In this document: one piece after another, positions 9,740-17,859 of the stretch
How the letters are laid out: each line of letters begins with the position of its first letter
How positions within the stretch are numbered: the first letter of the stretch is position 1
Origin: Chryseobacterium sp. MYb7
GTDB lineage: Bacteria > Bacteroidota > Bacteroidia > Flavobacteriales > Weeksellaceae
Direction of reading: 5' to 3'
Assembly (NCBI RefSeq): GCF_002979455.1
Contig: NZ_PCOU01000001.1
Location: 124,001 to 188,000, forward strand
DNA length: 64,000 bases
Position numbers and translations under genes: made by a program
The notes under the pieces: model-generated
Databases searched by the model: none
Told to the model about the DNA's origin: nothing
Seen by the model: only the letters and a program-made list of their open reading frames with translations

Positions 9740-10120
9740 TTATAACCTTCTCGCCAAATCCATCTTGAAAGCCATTAGCTTTGCGATGTTTTCGGATTTG
9801 TAGATCGCCATATCCGCGTTTTCTCCTACGAAGTTTTCTTCAATAGTCGTACGCCAAAGCTCAAGCCATTTGTCAAAATGTTTCTGCTCCATAGTCTGTA
9901 TCTCATTGATCGGGAAGTGCACACCCATTGGGTTTCCTTTATAGGTCATCTGTCCGAAAAGGATAGACTCCCAAAAAGAATACATCTTGGGAAGATGTTT
10001 GTCCCAATCTACTTTAGCGACATCATTAAAGAAAAACCCTATGGTTTCATCTTTAACAACCTTTGCATAAAATGAATTGACAAGGTGTTCAATATCTTCT
10101 CGGGATTCAAGCTTTTTCAT
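9740..10120 (-). CDS. Group III truncated haemoglobin
   Basis: 126 aa, the size of truncated globins. The sequence fits group III (Ctb-like): FYAKVVKDE near residue 17, which includes the B10-type Tyr, FWESILFG near 48 and NPMGVHFPI near 63, whose His is the probable proximal haem ligand, then KHFDKWLELW near 79. Group III members are linked to NO and peroxide handling at low oxygen. An exact -7 box (TAACTTTG) lies just 15-22 bases before the start, so the leader is very short. Family call is confident; physiological role is inferred. Confidence 0.9.
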   Translation of the reverse strand: MKKLESREDIEHLVNSFYAKVVKDETIGFFFNDVAKVDWDKHLPKMYSFWESILFGQMTYKGNPMGVHFPINEIQTMEQKHFDKWLELWRTTIEENFVGENADMAIYKSENIAKLMAFKMDLARRL

Positions 10121-10134
10121 AGTTCAAAGTTAGT

Positions 10135-10142
10135 GTAAATCA
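10135..10142 (-). promoter_or_regulatory. -7 box of the truncated haemoglobin gene
   Basis: TAACTTTG on the minus strand, an exact match to the Bacteroidota TAnnTTTG element, 15 bases from the ATG. No clear TTG -33 box at the usual spacing. Confidence 0.5.
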
Positions 10143-10320
10143 TATAAAAAATTCCAGTCTGAAAATTGATAAATTTCATATAAACAGCATTTTAGAATAA
10201 AACACAGGGTAATCGGATGAAAAATTGGGAAAAATTAAAATTTGATTAATTCGCAAAAAACAGCCTTAAAAGAACTTGTTTTTTGTAAATTTAATTATTA
10301 AACACTAAAAAATTATTAAA

Positions 10321-11310
10321 ATGATTAAAAAAATCAATTCTTTTTGGTTTCTCTTATTGATGTTTTCGGTGTCATGTTCAAGAGATGAAGTGAGTGCAAT
10401 TAATGATGATTCAACAAAGGTAAATTCAGCTGATGTAAAGAAATCACAGCTGACAGAAGCAGAGATGCTTCAGAAAGGCTGGAAAATTGTAGATGAGTTT
10501 AAATTGTCAGATAATAATAATCTGAGTGTAAAAAGTTCTATCAATGAAGAACGTGAAATTCCTTTCAAGCCCAACCATTTGAAAGATATCGGCTATGATA
10601 TCAGTTATTCAGGAGAAAGAACAAGGTTGAAAAATGTTTTTGCGTATGGCGGCCAGGTTCCGGATGGAATTATATTTAATCCTGATCTTTCTGTAGATGG
10701 AGATGCCCGGAATACAGCTCCCAACCCTAATGTTTCTATTGTTCTGGGAACTCCTCAGGTAACGATAAAAACTGACGGAATAGATTTGCCGGATAATGCA
10801 TATACTACGGAAGCAATTAATAATGGAGATAGAGAAAGCGAAATTACAGTATCCTATTCTTACAAAAAGGGATATTCTACCTCGTGGAAGCGTACTGTTT
10901 CAGGATCATTTCAAGTAGCAGCATCAGTATCCGTTGATATTCCGTTAGTGGCAAAAGCTTCAGCAAGCACTAAGGTTGTTGTTGGAGGAGATACAACGGA
11001 GGGTACAGAAAATTCCGAGGAAATTACAGAAACCAGTACTTATAAGACTATTGTTCCGGCACACTCTAAAAAGACCATTTCTATCCTGACGAAATTAAAA
11101 GGATCTTCTGTGGAATACTTTGTGCCTATGAAATTGAACGGTAGATTGCAGGCCAACTTTCCTTCCCCGGTCAATGGCCATTATTATTGGGCTTTTCCTA
11201 TTGAAGACTTCCCTAACTTTCTTTCAGATATACATGGAGAGTCAGGGACTGTGAAATCTGTCAGCAATGTAAGTGTTACTGTGATGGAATCACCTGCGCA
11301 AAGTATATAA
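10321..11310 (+). CDS. Aerolysin / ETX-MTX2-like beta-pore-forming lipoprotein
   Basis: 329 aa. The N-terminus is a lipoprotein signal with Cys at residue 19, followed by SRDE, an acidic motif of the kind that sends Bacteroidota lipoproteins to the cell surface. Residues about 135-270 show the hallmarks of the aerolysin/ETX-MTX2 fold: INNGDRESEITVSYS, then KGYSTSWKRTVSGS, then an alternating small/polar and hydrophobic run (AASVSVDIPLVAKASAST, about 200-217), a Ser/Thr/Glu-rich return (ENSEEITETSTY, about 230-241) and VPAHSKKTISI. In known toxins the matching stretch is the amphipathic membrane-insertion hairpin. It stands alone between terminators. Fold call is by pattern and moderately sure; target and toxicity are unknown. 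Confidence 0.7.
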   Translation: MIKKINSFWFLLLMFSVSCSRDEVSAINDDSTKVNSADVKKSQLTEAEMLQKGWKIVDEFKLSDNNNLSVKSSINEEREIPFKPNHLKDIGYDISYSGERTRLKNVFAYGGQVPDGIIFNPDLSVDGDARNTAPNPNVSIVLGTPQVTIKTDGIDLPDNAYTTEAINNGDRESEITVSYSYKKGYSTSWKRTVSGSFQVAASVSVDIPLVAKASASTKVVVGGDTTEGTENSEEITETSTYKTIVPAHSKKTISILTKLKGSSVEYFVPMKLNGRLQANFPSPVNGHYYWAFPIEDFPNFLSDIHGESGTVKSVSNVSVTVMESPAQSI

Positions 11311-11333
11311 ATTACTTTGATAAATAAGATATA

Positions 11334-11368
11334 AACAGCAGAAAATTTTGAATTTCTGCTGTTTTTTG
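11334..11368 (+). terminator. Terminator after the aerolysin-like gene
   Basis: Perfect 11-base stem AACAGCAGAAA / TTTCTGCTGTT with an 8-base loop and a run of T. Confidence 0.85.
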
Positions 11369-11463
11369 TATGTATTGTTTTAAATAAAATCTTAATAAAG
11401 ATCTACGATGAAACAATCTTTTATCGGAATGACGAATGTGTAAGAAATGATGACTAAAAAACA

Positions 11464-11471
11464 TAACTTTG
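11464..11471 (+). promoter_or_regulatory. -7 box upstream of the Kir channel gene
   Basis: TAACTTTG, an exact TAnnTTTG match, about 100 bases before the ATG. The implied leader of about 95 bases is longer than for most genes in this window. Confidence 0.45.
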
Positions 11472-11571
11472 CTTTTTTAAATATTTATAAAACAGAAGGA
11501 AAGAGCTGATGATCAATCGGCTTATTGGCAGAGAGGAAATCATTATATAACACAATCAAAATGATTAAAAA

Positions 11572-12547
11572 ATGACAGGAGGATTCAGAAAAAAGATCCG
11601 TCAGAAAAATGCGGAGAACAGTGGTTTTGGAACCAATGCATCCGGAAGATTTATCAATAAAGACGGCCTCCCGAATGTTCAGAGGAGGGGAGTAAACGTT
11701 TTCAACAGATTAAGCTGGTATCACACCATGCTGAACCTCTCTTCATTCCGTTTCATTTCTTATCTCGTTATTGCTTACATTTTGATCAATTTGCTTTTCG
11801 CGATGATCTATTACCTGATCGGAGTGGAGCATCTTACAGGAATTGATAAAAGCGACCCGTTAAACGAATTTATCGATGTTTTTTTCTTCAGCTCTCAGAC
11901 GTTTACAACAGTGGGATATGGAAGAATTGCTCCGGTAGGTTTTTTGGCGAGTCTTGTGGCTACTTTTGAAGCTTTTCTGGGATTGCTTACCTTTGCCATT
12001 GCAACCGGACTTTTCTATGGAAGATTTTCAAGACCGCGAGCCTATCTCAGATTTTCTGATATAGCTGTTATTGCACCTTTTCAGGGTTCTTCGGCATTGA
12101 TGTTCAGACTTGCTCCCTATAAAAATAATGCATTAACGGATGCAGACGTGATTCTTTCAGCAGCTATTGAAGTAAGTTATAGAAAATGGCGTTGCTAAAA
12201 GTAATTTTTATAGACTGGATACACAGATGAGTAAGATCAATACGCTGGCACTCAACTGGACGGTAGTACATAAAATTGATGAAAATTCTCCGTTTTATGG
12301 CTTCTCTGAAGAAGATTTTAAAAATACAGATATTGAGCTTATTGTACAGGTGCGTGCATTTGATGAAGTATTTTCAAACACTGTAGTACAGAGATCTTCG
12401 TATACTACGGGAGAAATTGTTTATGGGGCTAAATTTGTTCCGATGTATTATCCAAGTAAAGAAAATATTACAACAGTTCTGGATCTGGATAAAATCAATG
12501 AATACAAGAATGAAGAGCTTCCGGAGTTTGTGAGAAATAATGAATAA
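11572..12547 (+). pseudogene. Inward-rectifier K+ channel (KirBac-like), split by a +1 frameshift
   Basis: The first frame (11572-12198) encodes the N-terminal slide helix, TM1 (about 60-85), the pore with selectivity filter TTVGYG near residue 118, TM2 and the start of the cytoplasmic Ig-like domain, then ends in an unrelated SYRKWRC and stop. The second frame resumes from about 12182 with ENGVAKSNFYRLD and runs to 12545-12547, giving the rest of the Kir cytoplasmic domain. Removing one base between 12175 and 12182 restores a single protein of about 324 aa, the family length. Without the C-terminal half the channel gate is lost. It may be a true pseudogene, a sequencing error or a recoded gene; both halves otherwise look conserved. 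A 4-codon upstream frame (11561-11575) overlaps the ATG. Confidence 0.85.
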
Positions 12548-13035
12548 TGAATTTAGATTTTTATAAAAAACAGGCTATACAAAAGCAGAAAGAGCATAAG
12601 AAGTTTCTGGACGGATTAAAGAAAAAACCGCCCAAGAATCTTGATTATATCGTACAGGAAACCCATGAGAAAGTTTTTGATGAAATAGACTGTTTACAAT
12701 GTGCCAATTGTTGCAAAACAACAGGACCTTTATATACTGAAAAAGATATTGAACGCATTTCAAAGCATCTTCGGATGAAGTCTGCTGATTTTGAAGCTAA
12801 GTTTTTAAGAGTAGATGAAGATAATGATAAGGTATTGCAGAACCTTCCATGCTTTTTTCTGAATGATGATAATACTTGTTCTATTTATGAAGTAAGACCT
12901 AAAGCCTGCCGTGAATATCCACATACAGACCGTAAGAAGATCTACCAGATTAATAACTTAATGCTGAAAAATACAGTAATCTGCCCGGCTGCTTTTGAAT
13001 TCGTAGAGAAAATGATGAAGAATATTGCGAAGTAG
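12547..13035 (+). CDS. YkgJ-family cysteine-cluster protein
   Basis: 162 aa, of the YkgJ/UPF0153 zinc- or iron-chelating domain family. The Cys cluster CLQCANCC sits near residue 54, with further Cys in LPCFFL (near 100), CSIYEVRPKACREYP (near 112-124) and VICPAAF near 148; the family is thought to bind a metal or Fe-S centre. The ATG shares one base with the end of the Kir reading frame, which suggests that intact Kir and this gene are translated together. Role unknown. Confidence 0.85.
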   Translation: MNLDFYKKQAIQKQKEHKKFLDGLKKKPPKNLDYIVQETHEKVFDEIDCLQCANCCKTTGPLYTEKDIERISKHLRMKSADFEAKFLRVDEDNDKVLQNLPCFFLNDDNTCSIYEVRPKACREYPHTDRKKIYQINNLMLKNTVICPAAFEFVEKMMKNIAK

Positions 13036-13048
13036 ATGTAATGCAGGG

Positions 13049-13189
13049 AGCTGGATGATGGAGGAGGGAAGCTCTCTTCGTTGATAATATAATTATTACT
13101 TCTTTGATTCTAAACTTAGCTAAAATAGACGATTGAGCTGTTGTTTCCACCTTAAAAAATTTCCAGCCTCCAGCATCATTCTTCCAGCT
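13049..13189. repeat. Imperfect inverted repeat in a 279-bp intergenic region
   Basis: The left arm (13049-13073) begins AGCTGGATGATGGAGG. The right arm (13161-13189) ends with the imperfect complement, CCTCCAGCATCATTCTTCCAGCT. About 90 bases lie between. No coding capacity is apparent. The region 13036-13314 holds only this element and the palindrome before the next gene. Confidence 0.55.
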
Positions 13190-13280
13190 GAGCTAATTGA
13201 AATCTTTTTCCAAAATCCTCTTAAATAATTATAAAGTACGTTAAATAAGCTCTTTACATATAATTTTATAAATGATGTAT

Positions 13281-13295
13281 CGTTTAAGTTAAACA
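13281..13295. promoter_or_regulatory. Palindromic operator-like site (copy 1)
   Basis: CGTTTAAGTTAAACA contains the palindrome GTTTAA-G-TTAAAC. It ends 19 bases before the ATG of the next gene. The identical 15-mer occurs at 54217-54231 upstream of the FadL-like gene. A regulator binding site is inferred. Confidence 0.45.
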
Positions 13296-13314
13296 ATCAT
13301 TTAAATATTACATT

Positions 13315-13611
13315 ATGAAAAAGTTATTTTTAACGGCAGCGTTTACCTTAGTCGGAGTAATCGCAGTATCGGCGCAATCAACAACACAAAAGCCAGCTGA
13401 TACCTCCACTCATAAAACAACGACAACTCAAACTCAACCGAATACACAGACTACAAGTCCTTCGGATCCCAAAACACAGGATAAAACACCTGCAACAACA
13501 ATGGAGAATTCACCGGCAACTGATCCAACAGTAAGTACAACACCTACTGATACCACTAAGCCTGCAGATACTCCTAAAGAAGAAAAGAAAGACAAAAAGA
13601 AGAAAAAGTAA
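13315..13611 (+). CDS. Small exported Thr/Pro/Lys-rich protein
   Basis: 98 aa. A clear signal peptide (MKKLFLTAAFTL..., cut after VSA near residue 20) is followed by a wholly low-complexity mature part rich in Thr, Pro, Gln, Asp and Ser. It ends in a strongly basic Lys tail. No folded domain is expected. Such small disordered exported proteins are common but poorly understood in Chryseobacterium. The palindrome at 13281-13295 sits directly upstream. Confidence 0.7.
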   Translation: MKKLFLTAAFTLVGVIAVSAQSTTQKPADTSTHKTTTTQTQPNTQTTSPSDPKTQDKTPATTMENSPATDPTVSTTPTDTTKPADTPKEEKKDKKKKK

Positions 13612-13634
13612 GCACTTTAGCAAACACTAGTCGG

Positions 13635-13668
13635 AATCCTGGAATCTTGTATTTCAGGATTTTTTTTG
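13635..13668 (+). terminator. Terminator between converging genes
   Basis: Stem AATCCTG / CAGGATT followed by eight T. The right arm covers the stop codon of the converging minus-strand gene. Confidence 0.7.
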
Positions 13669-14022
13669 CTCAATCTCTTCCATTTTAAACCTTACCATTT
13701 TATGAATTAAATCCCATGGAAGACCTTCGGTGATAGGGAATTGTACAGCTCCTTTAGAAAATTTATACTTCCTTTCCTTAAAATCCTCCTCAAAATTTCG
13801 GATACCCTCAGCACCAGGATAAAAACCAATATGTTTTTTGTACCCTGCAAAATAGATCAAAGGTTTTCCTTTATATCTGAAAGCCGGCATTTGGTACCCG
13901 ATATATTCTTCCAGATCTGAAACCTGAGAATGAATTGCTTTTCTCAGTTCAAGTAGCTTTTCCTGTACTTCTTCCGGGAACAGAAGAATGTATTCATTAA
14001 TATTCTTAAAGGTGTTTTTCAT
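13654..14022 (-). CDS. DUF1801 / YdhG-like frataxin-fold protein
   Basis: 122 aa, of the DUF1801 (YdhG/YjbR-like, 'iron chaperone') family. Visible blocks are EYILLFPEEVQEKL near residue 10, IGYQMPAFRYKGKPLIYFAGYKKHIGFYP (about 41-70) and KGAVQFPITEGLPWDLIHKMV (about 91-111). B. subtilis relatives are proposed to bind iron, but many members are of unknown function. It lies downstream of gdhA, separated from it by two terminator hairpins, so it is probably transcribed on its own. Confidence 0.85.
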   Translation of the reverse strand: MKNTFKNINEYILLFPEEVQEKLLELRKAIHSQVSDLEEYIGYQMPAFRYKGKPLIYFAGYKKHIGFYPGAEGIRNFEEDFKERKYKFSKGAVQFPITEGLPWDLIHKMVRFKMEEIEQKKS

Positions 14023-14037
14023 GATTTAAAAATAAAA

Positions 14038-14062
14038 AAAGCGCTGCATATAGCAGCGCTTT
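14038..14062 (-). terminator. Second terminator hairpin downstream of gdhA
   Basis: Perfect 10-base stem AAAGCGCTGC / GCAGCGCTTT, loop of 5, with a T run on the minus strand. It lies between the first gdhA terminator and the ATG of the DUF1801 gene. Confidence 0.75.
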
Positions 14063-14115
14063 CTCCTTTCACTTTTTACTTTTTTCCCATTATCCCGGGA
14101 ACAGGCTATATCAAA

Positions 14116-14142
14116 AAAGGTCGGGAATTTCTCCCAACCTTT
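14116..14142 (-). terminator. Terminator of gdhA
   Basis: The minus-strand hairpin AAAGGTTGGGAG / TTCCCGACCTTT (one mismatch) with six T begins about 10 bases after the gdhA stop. Confidence 0.75.
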
Positions 14143-14152
14143 GTTTTTTATG

Positions 14153-15511
14153 TTACACAACTCCTTGAGCTAACATTGCTTCTGCTACTTTTACGAAGCC
14201 GGCAATATTTGCACCTTTTACGTAGTTTACATAACCGTCTTCGTCTTTTCCATAGTCTCTACAAGCTTTGTGTATACCGATCATGATTTCCTTTAGTCTT
14301 GCGTCTACTTCTTCAGAAGTCCAGTTAAGACGGATAGAGTTCTGAGTCATCTCTAATCCTGATGTAGCAACACCTCCAGCGTTGGAAGCCTTACCAGGAG
14401 AGAATAATACTTTATTGTCTAAGAAATAGTTGATAGCATCTAATGTAGAAGGCATGTTAGCCGCTTCAGTTACACAGATACATCCGTTTTCAACTAATTT
14501 TCTTGCATCATCTAAATCTAATTCGTTTTGAGTTGCAGAAGGGAAAGCTACATCACACTTCACATCCCAAGGACGTTTTCCAGCGTGGAATTCAGCAGAT
14601 GGATATTTTTTAGCATAATCCTCAGCTCTGTTATTTCCTGAAGATCTCAGCTCTAATAAATAATCAATCTTTTCTCCGCTGATACCATCTTTATCGTAGA
14701 TGTATCCGTCTGGACCAGAAACTGTTACTACTTTAGCACCTAGTTCAGTTGCTTTTTTGATAACTCCCCAAGCTACGTTTCCGAAACCTGATACCGTTAC
14801 AATTTTACCTTCGAAATTCTGTCCGATTGTTTTAAGCATCTGCTCAGCGAAGTATACTACACCGTATCCTGTAGCTTCAGGACGAATTAATGAACCTCCA
14901 TAAGCAAGACCTTTTCCTGTAAGAACTCCGGTAAATTCGTTTCTGATTTTCTTGTACTGCCCGAATAAATATCCGATTTCTCTTGCTCCAACACCGATAT
15001 CTCCTGCAGGTACGTCTGTTTCAGGACCAATGTGTTTGCATAATTCTGTCATGAAAGCCTGGCAGAAACGCATTACTTCCATATCAGATTTTCCTTGTGG
15101 ATCGAAATCTGAACCTCCTTTACCACCTCCCATTGGAAGAGTTGTTAAAGAGTTTTTGAATACTTGTTCAAAAGCTAAGAACTTAAGAACTGATAAGTTT
15201 ACCGTAGGATGGAAACGGATTCCTCCTTTGTATGGACCAATAGCAGAGTTCATTTGAATTCTGAAACCTCTGTTAACCTGAATTTCTCCTTTGTCATCAA
15301 CCCATGGAACTCTGAAAATAATAATTCTTTCAGCTTCAGCCATTCTTTCAAGCAGCTTCATTCCTGTGTATTCTTTTTTAGTAGCAATGAATGGAATTAC
15401 AGTTACGGCAACTTCTTTTACAGCCTGTAAGAATTCCGGTTCGTTAGGATTTTTTGCTTCAATTTTTGCAATAAACTCTTGGATTTTCTGGTCAATATTA
15501 TATTGTTCCAT
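14153..15511 (-). CDS. gdhA: Glutamate dehydrogenase (probably NADP-specific)
   Basis: 452 aa, the length of hexameric NADP-dependent enzymes that make glutamate from 2-oxoglutarate, ammonium and NADPH. The substrate-binding stretch GGIRFHPTVNLSVLKFLAFEQ is followed by LPMGGGKGGSDFDP, which holds the catalytic Lys (about 125-140). PAGDIGVGAREIGY is near 167 and the nucleotide fold VSGFGNVAWG near 244. It has its own strong promoter upstream and two terminators downstream, so it is monocistronic. Coenzyme preference is inferred from length and family. Confidence 0.95.
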   Translation of the reverse strand: MEQYNIDQKIQEFIAKIEAKNPNEPEFLQAVKEVAVTVIPFIATKKEYTGMKLLERMAEAERIIIFRVPWVDDKGEIQVNRGFRIQMNSAIGPYKGGIRFHPTVNLSVLKFLAFEQVFKNSLTTLPMGGGKGGSDFDPQGKSDMEVMRFCQAFMTELCKHIGPETDVPAGDIGVGAREIGYLFGQYKKIRNEFTGVLTGKGLAYGGSLIRPEATGYGVVYFAEQMLKTIGQNFEGKIVTVSGFGNVAWGVIKKATELGAKVVTVSGPDGYIYDKDGISGEKIDYLLELRSSGNNRAEDYAKKYPSAEFHAGKRPWDVKCDVAFPSATQNELDLDDARKLVENGCICVTEAANMPSTLDAINYFLDNKVLFSPGKASNAGGVATSGLEMTQNSIRLNWTSEEVDARLKEIMIGIHKACRDYGKDEDGYVNYVKGANIAGFVKVAEAMLAQGVV

Positions 15512-15537
15512 ATATTAAGGTTGAATATTATTGTCAA

Positions 15538-15567
15538 CAAATTTAATTTTTTTTTCAAGATTCACAA
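15538..15567 (-). promoter_or_regulatory. Promoter of gdhA
   Basis: On the minus strand, TTG (15567-15565), a 19-base spacer and TAAATTTG (15545-15538) form a complete Bacteroidota -33/-7 pair. The ATG is 27 bases downstream of the -7 box. Confidence 0.75.
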
Positions 15568-15701
15568 CACTCTATTTCAACATTGCTAAAAATTAAATAA
15601 TAATGTTTCGTAATATTATTAAATTGATAATTTATGATCAAAAATTATTAAAAATGAAATGTTATGTGTGAAATAATGCAATATTAAGAAATCGTTAAAT
15701 A

Positions 15702-16826
15702 TCAAATTGCGATAAATTGCCTCCCGGAAAATGATTTTACTTTCCCTAAAAGTTCCAATTCTAAAATTATTGGTAAAATTTTGTAAGTAGAAACCTCAAT
15801 TTTCTGCGACAGATCGTCCAGAGAAATCTGCGGCTGATCTTTGATAGATTGATATATTAAATTCTGAATATCAGATAATTGTATGCTTTTCTCACTAGAA
15901 GGAAATAACTCTTCTATTTTTTCTTTCGAGTCATTAAATCCAAGCATACCGATAAGATCTTTTATCGTCGAAATGGCTGTTGCTTTATGGTGGAAAATCA
16001 ACTGATTACATCCCTGGCTGCTGGTTTCTGTAATTTTTCCGGGGAGAGCAAAAACCTCACGGTTATAATCATTGGCAAATGCTGCTGTGCTTATGGAACC
16101 TCCTCCAAAACCGGTTTCTACTACGATGGTCGCTGGGGATATTCCCGCAACAATTCTGTTTCTTTGTATGAAATTTTCACGGTCTGGCTTTCTCGTAGAG
16201 CTGAATTCCGTGATTAATGCTCCTCCTTCCTGAAGAATTTTTTCTGAAAGACGTCTGTTTTTTGCAGGATATAAAAATTGAAAACCATGAGCCAAAACTC
16301 CTACAGTAGGTTTTCGGGTACGAATAGACTGTTCATGAACCTCTTTGTCAACTCCCAAGGCAAGACCGCTTACCGATATATAGTTGGAAGATTGTGAGGC
16401 TTCAAAGAACTCTTCAATAAATTGCTGACCGTAGGAAGTCATATTTCGGGTTCCTACCATACTTACTTTGGCAAGCGAATCATTAATCTGTCCTTTTTGA
16501 TAAAGTATAGCGGGAGCATCATTACATTCGTGAAGAAGGGAAGGGGTTTCATTAAGGTGCCTCAGCCTGATTTGAATATTATTTTTTTCGCAAAAATTTA
16601 ATTCTTCTTCTGCGAATTTCAAATGAGTCTCATTCCCAATATCCGAAACTGTTTTTTGTCCTATTCCTTCCAGTTTTTTATACTCTTTCTTTGCTCTTTT
16701 CCATGCTTCCTTAGCACTTCCAAAAGTACGGACAAGTTTATGAAAGTGAATGTCGCCAATCTGGCTGCACTCGCGTAGAGCAATGGCATATAAATATTCT
16801 TCTGAGAGCATGTGTGTTTTTTTCAA
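15702..16826 (-). CDS. dprA: DNA-processing protein DprA
   Basis: 374 aa, typical of DprA, which loads RecA on incoming single-stranded DNA during transformation. An N-terminal helical (SAM-like) part is followed by the Rossmann-like core with VSMVGTRNMTSYG near 122, SGLALGVDKEVHEQ near 155 and the stretch GGSISTAAFANDYNREVFALPG near 243. A C-terminal winged-helix domain follows (about 310-374). It lies 17 bases downstream of the rhomboid gene on the same strand. Some natural competence is thereby possible but not shown. Confidence 0.94.
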   Translation of the reverse strand: MKKTHMLSEEYLYAIALRECSQIGDIHFHKLVRTFGSAKEAWKRAKKEYKKLEGIGQKTVSDIGNETHLKFAEEELNFCEKNNIQIRLRHLNETPSLLHECNDAPAILYQKGQINDSLAKVSMVGTRNMTSYGQQFIEEFFEASQSSNYISVSGLALGVDKEVHEQSIRTRKPTVGVLAHGFQFLYPAKNRRLSEKILQEGGALITEFSSTRKPDRENFIQRNRIVAGISPATIVVETGFGGGSISTAAFANDYNREVFALPGKITETSSQGCNQLIFHHKATAISTIKDLIGMLGFNDSKEKIEELFPSSEKSIQLSDIQNLIYQSIKDQPQISLDDLSQKIEVSTYKILPIILELELLGKVKSFSGRQFIAI

Positions 16827-16843
16827 ATGTAGTGAAATAAGTT

Positions 16844-17611
16844 TTATCTCTTCCTCAATTCATCCAAATGATCCCAGATATCGTCTCTTTTTTTGTAAGG
16901 AAGCTCCATAAAGTCTTCCGGATGATTTTCTTTGTATTCCTGCCACAGTTTATCATCCTTTTCACTATAATAATTTGGAAATTCCCAAATGAATTTTTTC
17001 TTCTTTTCCCCCACATTTTTAAAGGAAAATGCTATAATACTTCCCACTACGGCTCCCGAAAGATGGGCCTGCCATGAGATCTTACTCGGTTCCTGCATAT
17101 TATAAAACAATTCTTCCGGAAGCATTCCCCATACTAAACTTCCATAATAGAGTACTACAAGCATGGAAATTGTCAGAAGTTTTGTATTCCATTTGAATAC
17201 CCCGCTGAAGAATAGGAAGAAAGCAAGAACATAGACTACACCACTGGCTCCGATGGTACATGTATACATATAGTCGCCGGTGAGAATATCAATAGGAGGC
17301 AGAAGCCATACCAAAAGACCAGTTGCCAGCCATCCGATAATAAAAACTTTGTTGGCAACCAAAGGGTAAAACTGATATAATAAAAACATCAGCGCAGCTA
17401 TAGGAATAGAATTCCCTATAATATGATCAATATTTCCGTGTAAAAGAGGAGAAGTGACCACTCCAAGCAATCCTTCAGGTAAAAGTGGAATGATGGCTCC
17501 AAAACAGCTTTGAAAAAAGCCCTGCATTTGTAAAAAATACCCGAACCACATTGCAGAAAGCATCAGCAATGGGTATATAACCGCTCTTTTGGAAATTATA
17601 TTTTTAAACAT
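16844..17611 (-). CDS. Rhomboid-family intramembrane serine protease
   Basis: 255 aa with six hydrophobic segments. The rhomboid signature is present: GNIDHIIGNSIP near residue 59 (the L1/TM2 His-Asn region), the catalytic Ser in CTIGASGVVY near 122 and the His in QAHLSGAVVGS near 182. It would cut within the membrane helices of unknown partner proteins. The C-terminal 55 residues are soluble and charged (WEFPNYYSEKDDKLWQEY), an extension seen in Bacteroidota members. It is followed by dprA on the same strand. Confidence 0.9.
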   Translation of the reverse strand: MFKNIISKRAVIYPLLMLSAMWFGYFLQMQGFFQSCFGAIIPLLPEGLLGVVTSPLLHGNIDHIIGNSIPIAALMFLLYQFYPLVANKVFIIGWLATGLLVWLLPPIDILTGDYMYTCTIGASGVVYVLAFFLFFSGVFKWNTKLLTISMLVVLYYGSLVWGMLPEELFYNMQEPSKISWQAHLSGAVVGSIIAFSFKNVGEKKKKFIWEFPNYYSEKDDKLWQEYKENHPEDFMELPYKKRDDIWDHLDELRKR

Positions 17612-17830
17612 GAAGATTTTATGTCAAATCAAAAGCCAAGGATAAATTTCGGAAAATTTGGCGATGAATTCATTTCTACCTCCCTGATTTTAAGACAAAA
17701 GGTATCAAATTTTATTTTCAAACTTATTATTTTGGCATTGATTTTATATAAATATTTTGTTGTGATGATTAAAATTTGATAAAATTAGGTGCTTTAAAGC
17801 CGAATTTATCTTAAAAAAAAAATATATTAA

Positions 17831-17838
17831 TATTTTTG
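17831..17838 (+). promoter_or_regulatory. -7 box of the first DUF3078 gene
   Basis: TATTTTTG matches TAnnTTTG exactly, 22 bases before the ATG. The -33 region is weak. Confidence 0.5.
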
Positions 17839-17859
17839 CAATGAAAATTATTTAGAGTA

